From Hyphomicrobiales bacterium (GTDB lineage Bacteria > Pseudomonadota > Alphaproteobacteria > Rhizobiales > Rhizobiaceae): a stretch of DNA of 40,244 bases. Positions 1 through 7,434 of this stretch are shown in pieces. Location: positions 1-40,244 of the forward strand of contig JAALLE010000033.1 in assembly GCA_011087605.1 (NCBI GenBank), in the 5' to 3' direction. The notes beneath the pieces were generated by a model. It saw only the letters and a program-made list of their open reading frames with translations. It was not told where the DNA came from and made no database searches. The position numbers and the translations under genes are program-made. How positions within the stretch are numbered: the first letter of the stretch is position 1; every line of letters starts with the position of its first letter.

Positions 1-2
1 CG

Positions 3-323
3 TCTGATGGGCCGTCTATAAAAGCATCAGGTTGGGGTAGCTGGGTAGTTACAATGAAAATTTGGGTTCTGTTCCTGTCAAAAATTCCCCTGCGACTGTC
101 TGCCATATGGCTTCTGGGTGGCTGGGTGGTGTTTCAGCTGTTTATGTTTCTGGCGGATTCAGAAGAAAAGATCAGTTGGGCCGCCCATGTCGGGGGGATT
201 GTCGCAGGTGTTGTTCTGGTCGGTATTCTAAAGCGTCGCGATGTCAGCCTCTTTGATCGCGAGATACAACCGCCCAAAGCGGTCGAAGTGGACGGCAAGG
301 AAACGATTCACTGGGGGCGTTGA
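3..323 (+). CDS. Rhomboid-family intramembrane protease, C-terminal part (5' end outside window)
   Basis: The frame is open from base 3, so the gene starts to the left of the window; an internal ATG at 54 is probably not the start. About 106 residues remain. They contain one or two membrane segments (around AIWLLGGWVVFQLFMFL and GGIVAGVVLVGIL) and the motif AHVGG. In bacterial rhomboids that His lies in the last catalytic helix and pairs with a Ser nucleophile in a GxSG motif, which here would be outside the window. The tail after the last helix is short and charged. A rhomboid gene just upstream of etfBA is a common rhizobial arrangement, which supports the call. The active-site Ser cannot be checked, so proteolytic activity is inferred from family only. 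Confidence 0.75.
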   Translation, partial: SDGPSIKASGWGSWVVTMKIWVLFLSKIPLRLSAIWLLGGWVVFQLFMFLADSEEKISWAAHVGGIVAGVVLVGILKRRDVSLFDREIQPPKAVEVDGKETIHWGR

Positions 324-520
324 GTATTGGGGCGTCAGAAATTGTTTGACGTCAGGCATAGATTTTGCTTGTTACCAAAATTGAAGCCGGGTCTTTGCGG
401 TGGCCCCATTTCCGTCAGAAATCTGGCTTTGCGTGTCGCCACAGAACAAGTGTAATTTGCCGCAATACGCCACTTCATTCCCAATAGTCCTCAAGACTTT
501 AGACAATAAAGGTCTGCACC

Positions 521-1270
521 ATGAAAATTATTGTGCCCGTCAAACGGGTGGTCGATTACAACGTAAAAATCCGCGTTAAAAGCGATGGATCAGGCGTCGA
601 GCTGGCCAACGTCAAAATGTCGATGAATCCTTTCGATGAAATTGCAGTCGAAGAAGCTTTGCGTTTGCGTGAAGCTGGCAAGGCCGATGAAGTCATTGCC
701 GTTTCGATTGGACCACAGCAATCCCAGGAAACCATCCGCACAGCGTTGGCCATGGGTGCCGACCGGGGAATTCTGGTCAAGAACGACGATCTGGTAGAAC
801 CACTCGCCGTTGCCAAAATTCTCAAGGGTATTGTTGACGAAGAACAGCCGGGCCTGGTGATTTTGGGCAAGCAGGCAATCGATGATGATGCCAACCAGAC
901 CGGTCAGATGCTTTCAGCTCTGCTGGGTTGGGCACAGGCGACATTTGCCTCCAAACTGGAAATCGATGGCGCCAGCGCCAACGTGACCCGTGAAGTTGAT
1001 GGCGGTCTTCAGACCATCAAGGTGAAGATGCCTTTGATCATGACGACAGACCTGCGCTTGAACGAACCGCGCTATGCCTCTTTGCCAAATATCATGAAGG
1101 CCAAGAAAAAGCCGATGGATGAGAAAACCCCCGCCGACTACGGGGTTGATGCAACGCCTCGCCTGACCATTGTTACCACCGAGGAACCGCCTCAGCGTCA
1201 AGCCGGGGTGATCGTTGGCGATGTTGCAGAACTCGTTGATAAGCTGAAAAACGAAGCCGGTTTGCTCTAA
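521..1270 (+). CDS. etfB: Electron transfer flavoprotein, beta subunit
   Basis: 249 residues, the usual length for EtfB. It forms a heterodimer with EtfA and carries electrons from acyl-CoA and other flavin dehydrogenases to ETF-ubiquinone oxidoreductase. Visible signs are the N-terminal [18 protein letters not shown], the central nucleotide-binding segment with [14 protein letters not shown] (about residues 116-129), and the segment [18 protein letters not shown] (about 185-202), which matches the recognition loop that docks partner dehydrogenases. An AAAGG ribosome binding site lies 8 bases before the ATG. The gene is followed 11 bases later by etfA, so the pair is co-translated. The 197 bases upstream separate it from the rhomboid gene and presumably hold its promoter; I see no convincing -35/-10 pair there. 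Confidence 0.96.
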   Translation: MKIIVPVKRVVDYNVKIRVKSDGSGVELANVKMSMNPFDEIAVEEALRLREAGKADEVIAVSIGPQQSQETIRTALAMGADRGILVKNDDLVEPLAVAKILKGIVDEEQPGLVILGKQAIDDDANQTGQMLSALLGWAQATFASKLEIDGASANVTREVDGGLQTIKVKMPLIMTTDLRLNEPRYASLPNIMKAKKKPMDEKTPADYGVDATPRLTIVTTEEPPQRQAGVIVGDVAELVDKLKNEAGLL

Positions 1271-1281
1271 GGATTAGATTA

Positions 1282-2211
1282 ATGACCATTCTTTTGATTG
1301 CTGAACACGATAACGAAACACTCTCCGATCAGACCCATAAGGCGATGACTGCAGCTTCCGACATTGGCGGCGACGTTCATGTGCTGGTTGCCGGTAATGG
1401 TTGTGCTGGAGTTGCTGACGCCGCCGCCAAACTTGATGGTGCTTCCAAAGTACTGCTGTGCGAAGCTGACTATCTGACCAACCGTCTCGCTGAGCCTGTG
1501 GCGGCGCTGATCAGCGGCATGGCCGGCGATTATGACAGCATCGTTGCTGCTGCCACTACTGACGGAAAAAACATCATGCCTCGCGTTGCGGCTCTGCTCG
1601 ACGTGATGCAGATTTCGGAAATTACCGCCGTCAAATCTGCAGACACTTTTGAACGCCCGATCTATGCCGGTAACGCGATCCAGACCGTCCAGTCGACGGA
1701 TTCTATTAAAGTGATCACCGTGCGTACAGCTGGTTTCGGTGCAGTTGGTGAGGGCGGCTCGGCTGCTGTTGACAAAATTGATGCAGCGGCAAATCCGGGC
1801 CTTTCCGAATTCGTCGGTGCAGCGCTTTCCGGTGGGGACCGTCCTGAGCTGACATCTGCTAAGATCATCATCTCAGGTGGTCGGGCGCTGGGTTCTTCCG
1901 AAAAGTTTCAGGAAGTCATTGTGCCAGTTGCTGACAAGCTTGGCGCCGCTATCGGGGCTTCTCGGGCTGCAGTTGATGCAGGATATGCTCCCAATGACTG
2001 GCAGGTCGGTCAGACCGGTAAGGTTGTAGCGCCGGATCTGTACATCGCTTGCGGAATTTCGGGCGCAATTCAGCACCTGGCCGGCATGAAGGACTCCAAG
2101 GTAATCGTTGCCATCAACAAGGATGACGAAGCGCCGATTTTCCAGGTTGCCGACTACGGTCTGGTTGCAGATCTGTTTGAAGTTCTGCCGGAACTGGAAA
2201 AAGCGCTCTAA
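1282..2211 (+). CDS. etfA: Electron transfer flavoprotein, alpha subunit
   Basis: 309 residues, full length for EtfA, the subunit that holds most of the FAD site. The C-terminal FAD domain (about residues 195-309) is clear: GGRALGSSEKF, then GASRAAVDAG, then GQTGKVVAPDLYIACGISGA and the closing IVAINKDDEAPIF. An AAGGA site lies 8 bases before the ATG. It follows etfB directly and is followed by an intrinsic terminator at 2237-2274, so etfBA is probably its own main transcript, with the downstream dehydrogenase gene expressed by readthrough or its own promoter. The product is a soluble cytoplasmic electron carrier for beta-oxidation and amino acid or methyl-group oxidation. Confidence 0.97.
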   Translation: MTILLIAEHDNETLSDQTHKAMTAASDIGGDVHVLVAGNGCAGVADAAAKLDGASKVLLCEADYLTNRLAEPVAALISGMAGDYDSIVAAATTDGKNIMPRVAALLDVMQISEITAVKSADTFERPIYAGNAIQTVQSTDSIKVITVRTAGFGAVGEGGSAAVDKIDAAANPGLSEFVGAALSGGDRPELTSAKIIISGGRALGSSEKFQEVIVPVADKLGAAIGASRAAVDAGYAPNDWQVGQTGKVVAPDLYIACGISGAIQHLAGMKDSKVIVAINKDDEAPIFQVADYGLVADLFEVLPELEKAL

Positions 2212-2236
2212 CCGGACGACGGTTGAAATTATTGAT

Positions 2237-2274
2237 GGGCCGGGCGAGCAAATGCTTTCCCGGCCCAATTTTTT
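2237..2274 (+). terminator. Rho-independent terminator after etfA
   Basis: Perfect 8-bp arms GGGCCGGG (2237-2244) and CCCGGCCC (2259-2266), with a small inner AGCA/TGCT pairing, are followed by AATTTTTT. It lies 25 bases after the etfA stop and 37 bases before the next start codon. This is a textbook intrinsic terminator on the plus strand. Confidence 0.88.
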
Positions 2275-2311
2275 GCGCTACTTCACCTGCAAACAGTCTG
2301 GAGTCTGAAAA

Positions 2312-3181
2312 ATGAAAACCATCGGTATTATCGGCGCAGGTCAAATGGGCGGTGGAATCGCCCATGTATGCGCATTGGCTGGTCTGGACGTTCTGCTGCA
2401 TGATGTCAGCGAAGAGGCCGTGGAATCCGGACTTGCAACCATTTCCGGCAACCTTGCCCGTCAGGTGACATCTGAAAAAATTACTGACGAACAGCGCCAC
2501 GAAGCTCTGAAGCGATTGGCAGCCGCGCCTGAGGCCGAAGCTTTGGGTGTAGCGGACATGGTTATTGAGGCGGCAACTGAAAACGAACAGATCAAACAGT
2601 CAATCTACAAGGCGATTTGCCCGGTGCTGTCGCCAACGGCAATTCTGGCCACCAATACGTCGTCAATTTCCATTACCCGCCTCGCCGCCGCGACGGATCG
2701 TCCCGAAAAGTTCATTGGCATCCATTTCATGAACCCCGTGCCGGTGATGCAGCTGGTTGAACTGGTTCGGGGCATAGCGACCGATGACGCAACGTTTCAG
2801 GCGGCCAGGGGCCTTGTTGATGTGCTGGGAAAAGAAGCCTCAGTCTCTGAAGATTTTCCGGCCTTCATCGTCAATCGTGTCCTGATCCCGATGATCAACG
2901 AGGCAATCTATGTGCTTTATGAAGGCGTGGGCACGGTATCCGGCATCGACAAGGCGATGAAACTGGGCGCCAATCACCCTATAGGTCCGTTGGCCCTGGC
3001 CGATTTTATCGGTTTAGATACCTGCCTTGCCATCATGCAGGTGTTGCATGATGGTCTCGCTGATACAAAATATCGTCCATGCCCGTTGTTGGTAAAATAT
3101 GTCGAAGCCGGGTGGCTGGGGCGCAAATCCGGAAAAGGATTTTATGATTATTCCGGTGATGAGCCTGTGCCCACCCGATAG
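2312..3181 (+). CDS. hbdA: 3-hydroxybutyryl-CoA / 3-hydroxyacyl-CoA dehydrogenase
   Basis: 289 residues, the size of a stand-alone 3-hydroxyacyl-CoA dehydrogenase. It oxidises (S)-3-hydroxyacyl-CoA with NAD+ in fatty acid or butanoate breakdown. The Rossmann motif GIIGAGQMGGGIAHVC is at residues 4-20, the acidic residue of the NAD ribose loop is in LLHDVS, and TNTSSIS is near 114-120. The catalytic His is in FIGIHFMNPVPVMQLVE (His138), with the partner Glu inside the same domain. KSGKGFYDYSG near the end is typical. A GGAG ribosome binding site lies 9 bases before the ATG. The order etfB-etfA-hbd is conserved in rhizobia, although here a terminator separates it from etfA. PaaH is an equally valid family name; the exact chain length handled cannot be read from the sequence. 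Confidence 0.93.
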   Translation: MKTIGIIGAGQMGGGIAHVCALAGLDVLLHDVSEEAVESGLATISGNLARQVTSEKITDEQRHEALKRLAAAPEAEALGVADMVIEAATENEQIKQSIYKAICPVLSPTAILATNTSSISITRLAAATDRPEKFIGIHFMNPVPVMQLVELVRGIATDDATFQAARGLVDVLGKEASVSEDFPAFIVNRVLIPMINEAIYVLYEGVGTVSGIDKAMKLGANHPIGPLALADFIGLDTCLAIMQVLHDGLADTKYRPCPLLVKYVEAGWLGRKSGKGFYDYSGDEPVPTR

Positions 3182-3209
3182 CTATCGCGCATAGCTGGCC
3201 TTAATGGCT

Positions 3210-4010
3210 CTATTCAAAGCTGCAGCTGACGGTGCCAAATTCACCAAAATCTGCTTCGATGAGCGATCCTGCCGGGGCCTCAATCGGGCGAATGAATGAA
3301 CCGGACAGGACAATCTCACCGGCTTTGATGCTGTCGCCATATTGTGCGAGTCGATTGGCCAGCCAGGCTATGCCGAGCGCCGGATCGTTTAGCACGCCAG
3401 CCCCAAGCCCGGTCTCCTCGACCTCGCCATTGCAGCAGGCAATCGCGCCAATCCACCGCATATCCACCTGTCGGGGATCGAGTTTGGCGTCGCCCATGAC
3501 GATGCCACCGTTTGCGGCATTGTCGGAGATTGTGTCGCAGATATTACGGGCTCGACCGCTCTCGGGATCAACCCGTAATATTCGTGTGTCGAGAATTTCC
3601 AGAGATGGTGAAACATAATCGGTTGCTTCCACCACCTGTTCGGCGGTGACGTTGGGTCCGGACAGGTCGGACTTCATCACAAATACCACTTCCGCTTCAA
3701 TCCGAGGCTGAATAAACCGACCAGCCGGTATTTTGGCTCCATTGGCAAACAGCATATTGTCCAGAAGAACCCCTGAATCCGGAATATCGATGTTGAGTGC
3801 CGCCTGCATGGCCTTTGACGTAAGACCAATTTTCCAGCCGATCACATGGCGTCCATTGGCCCTGTGATGATCAATCAGTGCAGACTGCACCTTATAGGCG
3901 TCATCCATGACCATATCCGGATAAGCCAGCGACAGGAGCCCGGCCTGTTTGCCAGACTGTTCTGCATCATACAGTTTGCGAGCAGCAGATTTGATGTCTT
4001 CGGGCGTCAT
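3210..4010 (-). CDS. 2-oxo-hepta-3-ene-1,7-dioate hydratase / 2-keto-4-pentenoate hydratase family protein
   Basis: 266 residues from the chosen ATG at 4010, which has an AAGAGA site just upstream; a GTG at 4040 would add 10 residues of unlikely sequence. The protein belongs to the fumarylacetoacetate hydrolase fold, hydratase branch (HpaH/HpcG, MhpD). Visible marks are the N-terminal hydratase helix with AARKLYDAEQ, GWKIGLTSKAMQ, the metal-binding segment PRIEAEVVFVM, and SLEILDTRI further on, which supplies the third acidic ligand. Such enzymes add water to a 2-oxo-dienoate in meta-cleavage pathways such as homoprotocatechuate breakdown. No other meta-cleavage gene is in the window, so the true substrate is open. 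It converges on hbdA (28 bases apart) and diverges from cysQ. Confidence 0.82.
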   Translation of the reverse strand: MTPEDIKSAARKLYDAEQSGKQAGLLSLAYPDMVMDDAYKVQSALIDHHRANGRHVIGWKIGLTSKAMQAALNIDIPDSGVLLDNMLFANGAKIPAGRFIQPRIEAEVVFVMKSDLSGPNVTAEQVVEATDYVSPSLEILDTRILRVDPESGRARNICDTISDNAANGGIVMGDAKLDPRQVDMRWIGAIACCNGEVEETGLGAGVLNDPALGIAWLANRLAQYGDSIKAGEIVLSGSFIRPIEAPAGSLIEADFGEFGTVSCSFE

Positions 4011-4167
4011 GATGATCTCTTGGCTTGTTTCTCTTTCCACACTCTATAGCGACATTGGTTAGGCGGCGCATCAGCAAGTTGATACATTGGACAAATGGTG
4101 CTTGTAGCTATGGTCAAATGAGCAGTTTTGGTTCAAACAGCCAGCGATTCAACCTGGCGATTCCATA

Positions 4168-4923
4168 ATGACACCAAAAATTTCCGAACTGATTGCGCAA
4201 TTACTGCCAGTTGCCCAGCTTGCGGGTGAGGCAATTATGGATGTCTACCGGGGTGGCATACAGGTCACTGAAAAGACCGACGGTTCCCCCGTCACCCTGG
4301 CCGATCAGCGCGCCGAGAAAATCATTCTGCAAGGGTTGCAAAATTTTGCTTCCGACATTGTTGTCATTTCTGAAGAAAACGCCGACAGCCACACAATTGA
4401 AGCGCCCTCGCAATTTTTCCTGGTGGATCCGCTGGACGGCACGAAAGAATTCATCAAGGCCGATGGCAAGGGTGCCTTTACTGTAAACATCGCTTTGATT
4501 GAACAGGGGGCGCCGGTCGCAGGCATTATCTATGCACCAGCATTGAATGAACTCTATTGGGGCATTGTCGGCCACAGCGCATTTTTGAATGGAAATCAGA
4601 TCACCACTCGTGCACCGCAATCTTCATCCATGGTTGCCCTCGCCAGCAGTTCGCATCGCGACGAGCAAACCAATCGCTGGATTGCTGACAATGATATTTC
4701 AGAAACGACCTCCATCGGGTCCTCTTTGAAATTCTGCCTGATTGCCCGGGGGGAGGCTGATATTTACCCCAGATTCGGGCCGACCATGGAATGGGATACA
4801 GCTGCTGGTCATGCGATCCTGAGCGCATCCGGCGGACGGGTCGAACATCCCGACGGACAGGTGTTCGGCTACGGCAAGCCGAACTATCGAAATGGCGCAT
4901 TCATTGCCAAGGGCTTCTTATAG
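4168..4923 (+). CDS. cysQ: 3'(2'),5'-bisphosphate nucleotidase CysQ
   Basis: 251 residues of the inositol-monophosphatase superfamily. It removes the 3'-phosphate from PAP (3'-phosphoadenosine 5'-phosphate), and from PAPS, in sulfur metabolism. The metal site is clear: paired Glu in ISEEN (about 69-70), then the superfamily signature FLVDPLDGTKEFI (about 84-96) with its two Asp, and the C-terminal MEWDTAAGHAIL. The KEF after DGT is typical of CysQ as opposed to true inositol monophosphatases. It stands alone, divergent from the hydratase gene across about 157 bases, and its stop codon overlaps the end of the next, convergent gene by 6 bases. Confidence 0.9.
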   Translation: MTPKISELIAQLLPVAQLAGEAIMDVYRGGIQVTEKTDGSPVTLADQRAEKIILQGLQNFASDIVVISEENADSHTIEAPSQFFLVDPLDGTKEFIKADGKGAFTVNIALIEQGAPVAGIIYAPALNELYWGIVGHSAFLNGNQITTRAPQSSSMVALASSSHRDEQTNRWIADNDISETTSIGSSLKFCLIARGEADIYPRFGPTMEWDTAAGHAILSASGGRVEHPDGQVFGYGKPNYRNGAFIAKGFL

Positions 4924-5145
4924 AGGCACTTCACGGCCATAGGCCACAAGGCGGCGGTTGAGTTCCCGGGCTTCAGGGTGGTCGCTATCGAGAGCGAAAA
5001 CAAAGGCCTGCGTCAGATAAAAGCATGTCGCTTCAACGTCCTGCGCTGCCTCACATTGATCGGCAACCTGCGCATAGAGCGAAACCAGCGCATTATGATC
5101 GTCAGCCTCATGGGCCTGGAGCAATTGCGCGTTCAGATCCTGCAT
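4918..5145 (-). CDS. Small conserved-looking protein of unknown function (75 residues)
   Basis: I do not recognise a named domain. The ATG at 5145 is preferred over a GTG at 5151 because GGGAG sits 9 bases before the ATG. The protein is soluble and strongly helical, with no signal peptide or membrane segment. The sequence (LLQAHEADDHNALVSLYAQ, then CFYLTQAFVFALD) has the alternating helix pattern of a short TPR-like or helical-repeat protein, including HEADD and YAQVADQCEAAQD. Its last bases overlap the cysQ stop in convergent orientation. It lies 37 bases upstream of the end of the Rieske oxygenase gene, which is on the same strand but further left only in coordinates, so no operon is implied. 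Coding looks real because codon usage and start context are good. Confidence 0.6.
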   Translation of the reverse strand: MQDLNAQLLQAHEADDHNALVSLYAQVADQCEAAQDVEATCFYLTQAFVFALDSDHPEARELNRRLVAYGREVPL

Positions 5146-5182
5146 TGCCACAAACTCCCGCCACTGCCAATGGCTCTAAACT

Positions 5183-6346
5183 TCAGTCACTGGTCGGTGC
5201 AGCAGACATCTGGGTTGCGACCCAATGGTGAAAATTATGGGTTGGACTGTCCATGGCGGGTGAAAACTTACCGCCATCAAAAAACTGCCCGTGACGCCCC
5301 CTCTGCATGCCTTCCACAACGAAAATATCTTCCTCAAATACCTCTTTCCATTGTTTCGAGTTGGCCTGTTTCAACTCCTCCGACCGTTCCATATCACGTT
5401 CAGCCGGTGGATAATAAATTTCGATATGCTCGGTGGTTTGATCAATAGCGACCGGTTCCAGAATGATCGCAAATGCATGGTCGCGATGCACGCCAAACAG
5501 AACATTTGGATAAAGTGCGATATATTCAGCACCTTCATCCCACTTGTTGGAGAGTTTTTCAAAGTCAGGAAATTTTGCACCAGTCTCGCCTTCCAATTGG
5601 CGGTAGACCAGTGTTCCCTGGCCTGAATAGGCCAGTGGCAGTTCTATGTGATAGTGATCTTCGAGGCGGGAATAAGTATTCAATCCTGGATGGATCCACG
5701 GCAGGTGATAGCTTTCGCAAAAATTCTCTACCGCAAGCTTCCAGTTGGTTTTAACATCAAGCTTGAACGATGAGGTCGCACCGCCGGCAACCATGGGCTG
5801 GTCAAATTCTTTCCAGCGGCCAAGCAGGTCGCTGGCATAGTCGGCAAATTCTGGCGCGGTGCCGGAGACATTGACAAATATCACGTCACGCCAAACGTGA
5901 GAGCGCACCCGTATCAGGCCCAGTTCGCTGCGCTTGATGTCTTCATGGGTGTTGTGTCCGGGCCCGCCCACATGGGGTGTCGACTTCAAATCGCCGTTCA
6001 GCGCATAGCACCAGCTGTGATAGGGGCAGCGGATTGCCCCGGTTATTTTCTTTGGCTGTTCAACCAAAATCATACCGCGATGACGACAGGTGTTCTGAAA
6101 CACGCCAATCGAGCCGTCTTTGTCCCGAACAATCAACAAAGGCATGCCGAGATGGTCCACAGGCTGTGCGTCACCCGGTTCAGGCACATCCTTGCCAAAG
6201 CCAATGCCGGACCAATTGTCAAACAGGACGTCCTGTTTTTCTTTTTGAAATACTTCTTCTGAAACATAATGCGCGTTGGGCAATCCCTTGGCCCGATTTA
6301 CCGGAGCCAGAACATCGTCCAGATTTGTTTGATCGGATGCCAACAT
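5183..6346 (-). CDS. Rieske non-heme iron oxygenase, alpha subunit (aromatic-ring-hydroxylating / quaternary-amine type)
   Basis: 387 residues from the ATG at 6346; a longer frame to 6409 adds 21 unlikely residues. The Rieske [2Fe-2S] cluster motif is complete: CRH (C87, H89) and CPYHSWC (C107, H110). The mononuclear iron site follows in NWKLAVENFCESYHLPWIH (H214, H219), with the third ligand expected in EDIFVVEGMQRG near the C-terminus. The residue that bridges the Rieske and iron sites in most ring dioxygenases is Asp; here it is Glu211 (ESYH), as described for carnitine and betaine oxygenases (CntA/GbcA type). That favours a quaternary ammonium or similar small substrate over an aromatic one, but this is inference. 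No reductase gene is nearby. A LysR-type gene lies just upstream on the same strand. Confidence 0.85.
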   Translation of the reverse strand: MLASDQTNLDDVLAPVNRAKGLPNAHYVSEEVFQKEKQDVLFDNWSGIGFGKDVPEPGDAQPVDHLGMPLLIVRDKDGSIGVFQNTCRHRGMILVEQPKKITGAIRCPYHSWCYALNGDLKSTPHVGGPGHNTHEDIKRSELGLIRVRSHVWRDVIFVNVSGTAPEFADYASDLLGRWKEFDQPMVAGGATSSFKLDVKTNWKLAVENFCESYHLPWIHPGLNTYSRLEDHYHIELPLAYSGQGTLVYRQLEGETGAKFPDFEKLSNKWDEGAEYIALYPNVLFGVHRDHAFAIILEPVAIDQTTEHIEIYYPPAERDMERSEELKQANSKQWKEVFEEDIFVVEGMQRGRHGQFFDGGKFSPAMDSPTHNFHHWVATQMSAAPTSD

Positions 6347-6368
6347 GAAGTTGTTCTTTCTATAACTT

Positions 6369-6382
6369 CTCGATTGGTCGAG
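6369..6382. promoter_or_regulatory. Short palindrome upstream of the Rieske oxygenase gene
   Basis: CTCGA-TTGG-TCGAG, a perfect 5-bp inverted repeat with a 4-base spacer, 22 bases before the oxygenase ATG. It may be an operator or a leader hairpin. With the second palindrome at 6421-6436 it makes two dyads in a 121-base gap. Confidence 0.35.
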
Positions 6383-6420
6383 TTTTGGGCATTTTTGGTA
6401 AGTCTTCAATAGGGCAAATG

Positions 6421-6436
6421 CTCAACTTCGGTTGAG
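6421..6436. promoter_or_regulatory. Palindrome CTCAAC-TTCG-GTTGAG between LysR gene and oxygenase gene
   Basis: A perfect 6-bp inverted repeat around TTCG, 74 bases before the oxygenase ATG and 31 bases after the LysR stop. As RNA on the plus strand it would be a UUCG tetraloop, but neither side has a T-run, so a terminator is unlikely. Dyads of this kind at about -75 to -50 are typical LysR-type recognition sites, so it is a plausible target of the adjacent regulator. This is inference. Confidence 0.4.
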
Positions 6437-6467
6437 TAAAATTCATGTCAACCATGCGATTGTTGCC

Positions 6468-7358
6468 TTAGACGTTATGGAGCAGCCACTCCAGAACGGT
6501 TTTTGCCTTTTGCGACAGATGTCCTTCGGGCTTGGTATGAATGTAATAACAACCGGGCGCTTTAAGGCTCCAACTACCGAATGTGATCAGTTCGCCATTC
6601 CTGATCAGCGGTTCCACGAGCGTTTCCCACCCCAGGATCAGGCCGAGGCCATCACGGGCGGCCTGCAGGGCAATGGTGTAATTGTTGACCCGTATGCCTT
6701 TCGCCATTGGAGCGGTATAGCCTTGCTGATCAAACCACGTCCGCCAGGTTGTCCAGTTTTCATCAGTCGCGTCCAGGTGGATCAGTGGAAGTGCCGCCAT
6801 TTCCTCAAGCGAGCTGGCTGAGTAGTTGGACGCAAATTCATGATTGCATAGCGGGATCAGTCGGTCATTGAACAACAGGTGATGATCAGGTTTTGACAAA
6901 TCTGGCGTCCCGTAGCGCACCACAAAGTCTGTAATATTGTCGGGTGCGGACTGGGTGTCGGAAACCTGCTGGTTTACCGGGATAGTTCCATGCTCTTTCC
7001 AGAAGCGGCTGAGCCTCGGTGTCAGCCAGAGGGAGGAGACGGCGGTGGTGGCACCGATGGTAACCGAACGCTCTTCGTCAGCCATGCGCAGTTGATCAAT
7101 GACTTCGGTGATGTCGTTGAGACTGCGGTGCATCACCTGCGCCAGAATTTCTCCTTGAGTGGTCAGCTCGACGCCTCGATGCATCCGGTTAAAGAGTGGC
7201 GTGTTGAGGGCTGATTCAAGCGCCCTGATTTGATGGCTGACGGCACCGGCCGTCACATTGAGCTCTGCGGCGGCGGCCTTGAATGACAAATGACGGGCAG
7301 CAGATTCAAAAGTCTGCAGAGCTGAAAGCGGGGGCAGAGGAGTCCGGGAGCGCGCCAT
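6468..7358 (-). CDS. LysR-family transcriptional regulator, GcvA-like
   Basis: 296 residues from the ATG at 7358 (an in-frame TTG at 7367 is possible). The N-terminus has the GcvA-type opening PLPPLSALQTFESAARHLSF followed by the winged helix-turn-helix AAAELNVTAGAVSHQIRALE (about residues 29-48). The rest is the periplasmic-binding-protein-like effector domain, ending in the segment DGLGLILGWETLVEPLI. GcvA-type LysR proteins commonly control amino acid, betaine or beta-lactamase genes. The gene ends 121 bases before the Rieske oxygenase, on the same strand, and two palindromes lie in that gap, so control of the oxygenase is likely. The ABC importer genes lie upstream on the same strand, 76 bases away, and no terminator is visible between them. 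Confidence 0.9.
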   Translation of the reverse strand: MARSRTPLPPLSALQTFESAARHLSFKAAAAELNVTAGAVSHQIRALESALNTPLFNRMHRGVELTTQGEILAQVMHRSLNDITEVIDQLRMADEERSVTIGATTAVSSLWLTPRLSRFWKEHGTIPVNQQVSDTQSAPDNITDFVVRYGTPDLSKPDHHLLFNDRLIPLCNHEFASNYSASSLEEMAALPLIHLDATDENWTTWRTWFDQQGYTAPMAKGIRVNNYTIALQAARDGLGLILGWETLVEPLIRNGELITFGSWSLKAPGCYYIHTKPEGHLSQKAKTVLEWLLHNV

Positions 7359-7434
7359 ATTGGTCAAATCGAGTGAAGAATACTAATGCGAGCTTGCACG
7401 CCCGCAGAAATAAATGCCAGTGGCCCGAGTTCGA

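Noticed and set aside
3179-3200. Hairpin AGCTAT-CGCGC-ATAGCT after hbdA as a terminator
   Set aside because: Only six paired bases and no T-run on either strand.
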